A program made the translations under genes and the position numbers. This document shows positions 59,575 to 64,000 of a DNA stretch of 64,000 nucleotides, in pieces. This DNA comes from Rhizoclosmatium globosum (taxonomy: Eukaryota; Chytridiomycota; Chytridiomycetes; Chytridiales; Chytriomycetaceae): the NCBI GenBank assembly GCA_002104985.1, contig MCGO01000043.1:124001-188000 (forward strand), read 5' to 3'. Positions within the stretch are counted from its first letter, which is position 1. Every line of letters begins with the position of its first letter. The notes under the pieces were generated by a model. It saw only the letters and a list, made by a program, of their open reading frames with translations, searched no databases and had not been told where the DNA came from.

Positions 59575-60660
59575 TTGACCGCTGGAAGGATGTGAAGGCG
59601 AATGCTTTGCCGCATTTTAGTGTCTGAATTGTGTCTACATTATGGAAACAGAAGTGGGATTTTTGAGGAACCGTTGCGGGAAACCCGAAACTGTTGCTTT
59701 AAGAGAGTTCAATCCAATATCAAAAAGAACTTTCATTGAGTTGTACAAAAATCGTAAATAAACCAGAAAGTTGAATGCTTTATGAACGAGTACCACTTCT
59801 TAATGTGCTTGTGTGTCGTCTGATTTGCTTCAAATACAAAACAGTTCCACAACGCCACAAATTGTCCAGTCTGCCTAATTTAGATCCAACGTATCTATTT
59901 TCTTAATATAATCAGATAATTGGATGCTTAAGCCTTGAATACAACTGGAGGGAAATTAGTGTTAAAATATTAAGGGGTAAATATAGTTACGTCATACCTG
60001 AGCTGTAGAATTGGCACGTGAGCATTCGAATTGGGATCTGTCTGGAATGAAACATGTGCTCATGTCATTGATTTATGTTCGAATGTTAAGTAGTTTTCTC
60101 TCTACCTTAATTAGTGACCAAAATCGTCCTTTTACCCCTACCTGTTGCAGGTAAGTCATTTGTGTCCTTCTCAACAACTGTTCCATTTGGATCGTCTGGG
60201 CCGTTCTCAAACGTCCTTCTCAACGTCAGTTCCGTTCTTTCTTGCGTCTTTAATAGGCAGGTTGCCATAGATTTCTGCTGGCGCCCAAGATGCTGTTCAA
60301 TAGTGTCATTCGATTTTTTGTTTTTGTGTATGTTTGCTGTGACTGTGTGACGTTTTAGCGTTTTTGGAAAAAGTAAATGAGCGATATTGAACATAGTGAA
60401 AGAGCGCTTGAGGCTTCCCTAGACTAGTACAAGCATTCATGAATGCATCAGCCCATTAGATACTTGCGTTTTCAGTTGAATAAGAGGGAGGCAGTATTAA
60501 CACAAAAACCAAAAATATATTCAGAATGAATCTCTGTATCAAATGCTTTGGCTGCAAAAATGATCATTATTGATGAAAATTTGTATGTTCCTCTTCCTCC
60601 TGCTTTTGCTGCTCTTCACAAATAACAACATGAGACTCAAAAATCTCTTCCTGGGACCAA
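59575..60660. other. AT-rich non-coding stretch
   Basis: No gene, RNA or clear repeat. A 77-codon frame starting at 60570 overlaps its end but is hydrophobic by base composition only. Confidence 0.35.
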
Positions 60661-61002
60661 ATGCATGTTTTGTGGTTTACATTCTGCTCTTACAGGAGAT
60701 TGGCTTCAAATACCCAGTATTTGAAATCTTCCACTCACAAAGCCCAAAAGAGTGGATCAAAATCTGGAACTGTTGTCAGCTTTATATATCCTGTACAATA
60801 TGAGAACTGGAGCAATCCTGAATGGGCTCATTTCCAGGGATATGCAAACCATTTTGAGAAGGCGGATCTTGATTATCTCGATGAATTCAACATAACGTCA
60901 CAGCAAAATGAAGAGCTTTTTAAGAGGGCCTCTTTTTCTGCAATGCTGATTCTTTGGTTCATTCAAGTCAACAAAGATCTCAAAGGGAGACAACCCAATT
61001 GA
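60661..61002 (+). other. Possible coding fragment of unknown origin
   Basis: A 113-codon frame contains NWSNPEWAHFQGYANHFEKA and EELFKRASFSAMLILWFI. Amino acid use is like coding sequence after about residue 30, while the first 30 codons look like a shadow frame. A competing frame over the first part reads KCMFCGLHSALTGDW, suggesting a break. No family recognised. Confidence 0.22.
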
Positions 61003-63267
61003 TAGCAACTTCTTTGTTCCCCTTCAACAGAAAAAAAAATTTGTTTTGTTGGTAAAGTGCAAAGAAAAACAGATTTGTAAATCGTATATGGCGGTGTGTT
61101 ACGATTTGCTGTCGATTTCCAATGGGGCATGCAATTACATAAGGTATTTATTCTTGAACTTCAGTCTCCACAGACTCTGATGTACATTTAAGCAAAGGTT
61201 CAAGTAACAATTCAAGGAATTTATTCATTGTCCTGACAATGGTATGGCATGTATGTTGTGCCTTCAAGAACACCAAACAGGAGGAGTTTAGATATTGCAG
61301 GCACTCAACTTTAAAAGCCAAACAGCTGTTCAAGTAAGTTTTCACCTCTCTGTTAAGATGAATGCATACATATACTGTTGAATTGACTGCGTCTCTCTTT
61401 GCGATTTACTCAAGAGCCACCACAATACCAGGGGCAACCTAGGGATACACATGTGTTCCTTAAACTCCGACAATTCCGAATCTGTATATAAAATAAAGAT
61501 ATTGTTGTAGATGCACTGTAGAGCTCAGTTGGAATGAAGTTGGCGGGTTCTGCAAATATTGTCCCTGTATACTAATATTAATTGGTTTGGGTCAATCGGT
61601 GTCAAGTCAAGAAGTCACTGGTACCTGTAGTCTTGAAAGATCCAACACAAATTGGATGTTTGTTACACAAAGGTGGCGAGTTTCCGACTGCATTGTGAAG
61701 TTGAGATCAAATAGCACAAAGGGTTTTGCAGAACGGTCGAGTTCCAAACTATTCAAGTGGGCTCTTTGTTGTGACAAACCCCGCTTTAGACTAGGGATAA
61801 GATGTCTTGAAACTTTGTTCTGTGTCTTTGTTGGTAAGGGTTTAGTGGATTCAAGTGCGCAAACTCACTCACTGTACAACTCCCAATATCTGGCTATCTT
61901 TAGTGTGCAGAACCTTGACAGAGCGTACTATCATTTTTCTTAGTGTGTTATTCCAATGCAAATGAAGTGATAGCAAATATCAAGTAACAAGTATGTAAAT
62001 GATGGATGGATATGCATTGTGCAATATTATCTTTGTAAATTGTAAAAGTGGAATTTGTGTAGACAAGAGCTATGTGCAAGAACATTCTTCAATGCCATCT
62101 CTCAAGAGAATTGGTTCATTGGACGAGTAAGGGAGTGGCTCAGTAATGCCTGTCGCTCATTGGCATACCAAGTTCTATGTCAAGTTTTACTCTATATTCT
62201 CGACATATATATATGGGGCTTGTATTCAGAGGTGGTGTGACTGCAATTGGGGTACAGGCAGTGGCGGCCAGTAAGGTCATAGCAAGTGCAACGTAACTGG
62301 CTGGGCTTGCCACTGCGGTTTTGTCCATGTCGGTGGCCCATTCCTCCCTGTTGGTGGTGTTGCTGCTTCTGATTGATGATGCAGGAGGTCTTGGCTGTGG
62401 AGAGGGGCAGTTAATTGGCAGAAGTATTGGACTTGAGTTCAGCCTTGCTTCCCTGGAATTCATTGAAAGGGTGGCCACCAATTTTGCAATAGTTGTAGGA
62501 CATAGTTCCTTGGCGCTGTTGGTAGGAGAACAATCTGCAGTGGTTCTTGATACATCAGCACCTGCTTTGATCAAAGACGCAAGTTTGGTTGACAATCTCC
62601 AAGGTAATCTCCTTTCCGGTGATGTTAGAACTACACAACACTGTCACTAATGCTTTCTGGTTGTCTGAAACTGGATGGGACTGGAGGAGAAGGACAATGT
62701 GTTCTTCCTTCTGACGTATTATTCACTAGTACCTTAATTCTTCTTTGTTAAAGAACAGATTGGTACCTTTTTAGACTGCAGGATTAGTTGAGAAGTCAAC
62801 TGGACAAAGCATTTCAATTCCAACTATCTGGCAGTGTTTGCAAGCAGAAGGAGGGATTCACAAGCAGGCATATCAATATTTCAATACATCATAATGATTC
62901 TGACATGTTTGCGTGGATCCTGTGTCTATTGTAATGAAGTCCATTCCATGCAAAGACCCTCCAACAACATTATGGCTGGCCTTTGGAAGGGCTGTATTGA
63001 ATGCCCATGCAATCCGTAATCCTTGAAAAACAGCTGAAGCTGTCATTGCCCTTTCCATGGATACTTGGCATTTTGGGTACAAAATGGAGCAATGAATACC
63101 AATGGTTTTACAAGCTTTATTATTATTTATGAATTAGTGAGAATTGTTGGATTGATTCTTTGCTGATTTCTTTCCAACTCCCCAAAATAGGTTGATATCC
63201 TGGTCCAAACTCAGTTCTACTGTGATGGATAACGCATCTATCCACAAGCAAGCATCCATGATAACAT
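61003..63267. other. Gene-poor region with short minus-strand frames
   Basis: Minus-strand frames at 62140-62595, 62873-63082 and 63134-63340 look partly coding (SMERAMTASAVFQGLRIAWA; SHVIMDACLWIDALSITVEL). They could be exons or remnants of one leftward gene. I could not join them through convincing splice sites, and there is no recognisable domain, so no gene is called. Confidence 0.3.
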
Positions 63268-63813
63268 GTGAAACAGATGGCAGGAACCCGGGTTCTCCCA
63301 CGCAAATTTCATATTGATTGGAGGCCATTGATCTCGTCACAACTTAGTAACAATACATTGAATATAACGAATTTAAAGAGAAATAAAGGATCAGGCAATT
63401 GTATCAGCTGTATGGAACAAAAAGACACCAAAACTAAACAGGCAATGATCAACCGTCCTCTCCCAGGAGGATCCTCACAACTCCGTCCAGTGAGAGTTGA
63501 AAGGTTCAAAACAACTTGGATCCAGAAGAAGGCGCTCTCGCAGTCTCATGGCCTTGCCAAATTAGGTTCGCAGCAACAAACTAACCTTCAGATCAGGTTC
63601 CAGCAACTCAGAGCCAATTCAATGCAACCTGGCGCAAACAAGAAGGTGCTTTCATCTCAAATGGATGGAATCATTCTATCCTTGTTGGAGTTACACTGTA
63701 CTCACTTGGAAATACGCACTACTCTCGGATGTGGTTCTGAAAGGATCAAGCGAGTTATAAAGCAGCAAGATAATCCATCTCTTTTTAGTGTTTGCAGCTG
63801 CCTCTGTGGATGA
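63268..63813 (+). CDS. Hypothetical basic protein with a helix-turn-helix-like segment
   Basis: A 181-codon frame; the Met at 63412 (MEQKDTKTKQAMINRPLPGG) is a more natural start than 63268. Gln/Asn-rich middle (LGSQQQTNLQIRFQQLRANS), then ILSLLELHCTHLEIRTTLGC, followed by GSERIKRVIKQQ, a pattern resembling the helix-turn-helix of transposases or sigma-like factors. Coding potential continues in another frame after 63790 (FAAASVDDVARLKDRLGL), so there may be an intron or a lost base. The contig window ends before the next domain. It could be the N-terminus of a transposase-type or other DNA-binding protein; weakly supported. Confidence 0.35.
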   Translation: MKQMAGTRVLPRKFHIDWRPLISSQLSNNTLNITNLKRNKGSGNCISCMEQKDTKTKQAMINRPLPGGSSQLRPVRVERFKTTWIQKKALSQSHGLAKLGSQQQTNLQIRFQQLRANSMQPGANKKVLSSQMDGIILSLLELHCTHLEIRTTLGCGSERIKRVIKQQDNPSLFSVCSCLCG

Positions 63814-64000
63814 TGTTGCGAGACTGAAGGACAGACTGGGCCTTTGAGGACGGATACCCCCCTTGCGCTCATAGACAGAGTCTTGGAAGAGCAACTCAAT
63901 GACAAGCAGTTACACCGCGACAAGGACAGGAATCTATTTATTCTAGTTGGAATGGTTTCTTGTTCAGCAGTGGGTGTTTGCTGTCCATACTCCTGGCTAA

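Overview
The window is nuclear DNA of a flagellated, intron-rich fungus, most likely a chytrid (Chytridiomycota). A very large axonemal dynein heavy chain gene implies swimming zoospores. Fungal families (PFA3-type palmitoyltransferase, DUF1746-like and DUF7703-like membrane proteins, a GPI-anchored GH26-type hydrolase, Arp9-like and Arp4 actins) sit beside genes kept by early-diverging fungi and animals (BLOC1S1, UBR7-like, axonemal dynein). Most genes have several introns of about 45-60 bases with GT..AG ends. I assigned exons by hand from splice sites, reading frame and family motifs. No search was run, so all family names come from recognised motifs.

Layout. 1-1.1 kb: two tandem minus-strand genes of the YjjX inosine/xanthosine triphosphatase family, the first cut by the window edge. 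1.3-2.1 kb: a decayed copy of a lineage-specific gene. 2.2-8.5 kb: DUF1746-like and PFA3-type genes back to back (32 bases between start codons), a secreted GH26-type glycosidase, and an FG-repeat/Ran-binding-domain nucleoporin-like protein. 8.7-13.3 kb: an accessory island with two related coiled-coil genes around a 178-base satellite array; the larger gene has duplicated Cys/Trp exon modules. 13.7-22.1 kb: BLOC1S1, a small four-helix membrane protein, PRMT1, AP-2 alpha and CCT6. 22.4-36.7 kb: the dynein heavy chain. 36.8-46.1 kb: Arp9-like actin, a mitochondrial DUF1640 coiled-coil protein, an Ala-rich orphan, an NAA50-like protein with an altered acetyl-CoA loop, a DUF7703-like protein and an ABCC transporter. 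46.7-55.1 kb: a UBR7-like protein with an unknown N-terminal domain, a segmental duplication with an insertion, an MDR dehydrogenase, ARP4, V-ATPase subunit c, an unrecognised small helical protein and an R3HCC1-like protein. 55.1-64 kb: a gene-poor region with orphan ORFs and decayed coding fragments.

Many clearly conserved genes need one restored base at intervals to stay in frame, nearly always where a homopolymer looks one base too short. I read this as a sequence-quality signature of long-read type, not as real inactivation, and I mark each site.

Most genes are housekeeping and form no shared pathway. Loose themes are vesicle traffic and membranes (AP-2, BLOC1S1, PFA3, V-ATPase), chromatin and gene control (two actin-related proteins, PRMT1), motility (dynein), and accessory secreted or membrane proteins in the island near 9-13 kb.
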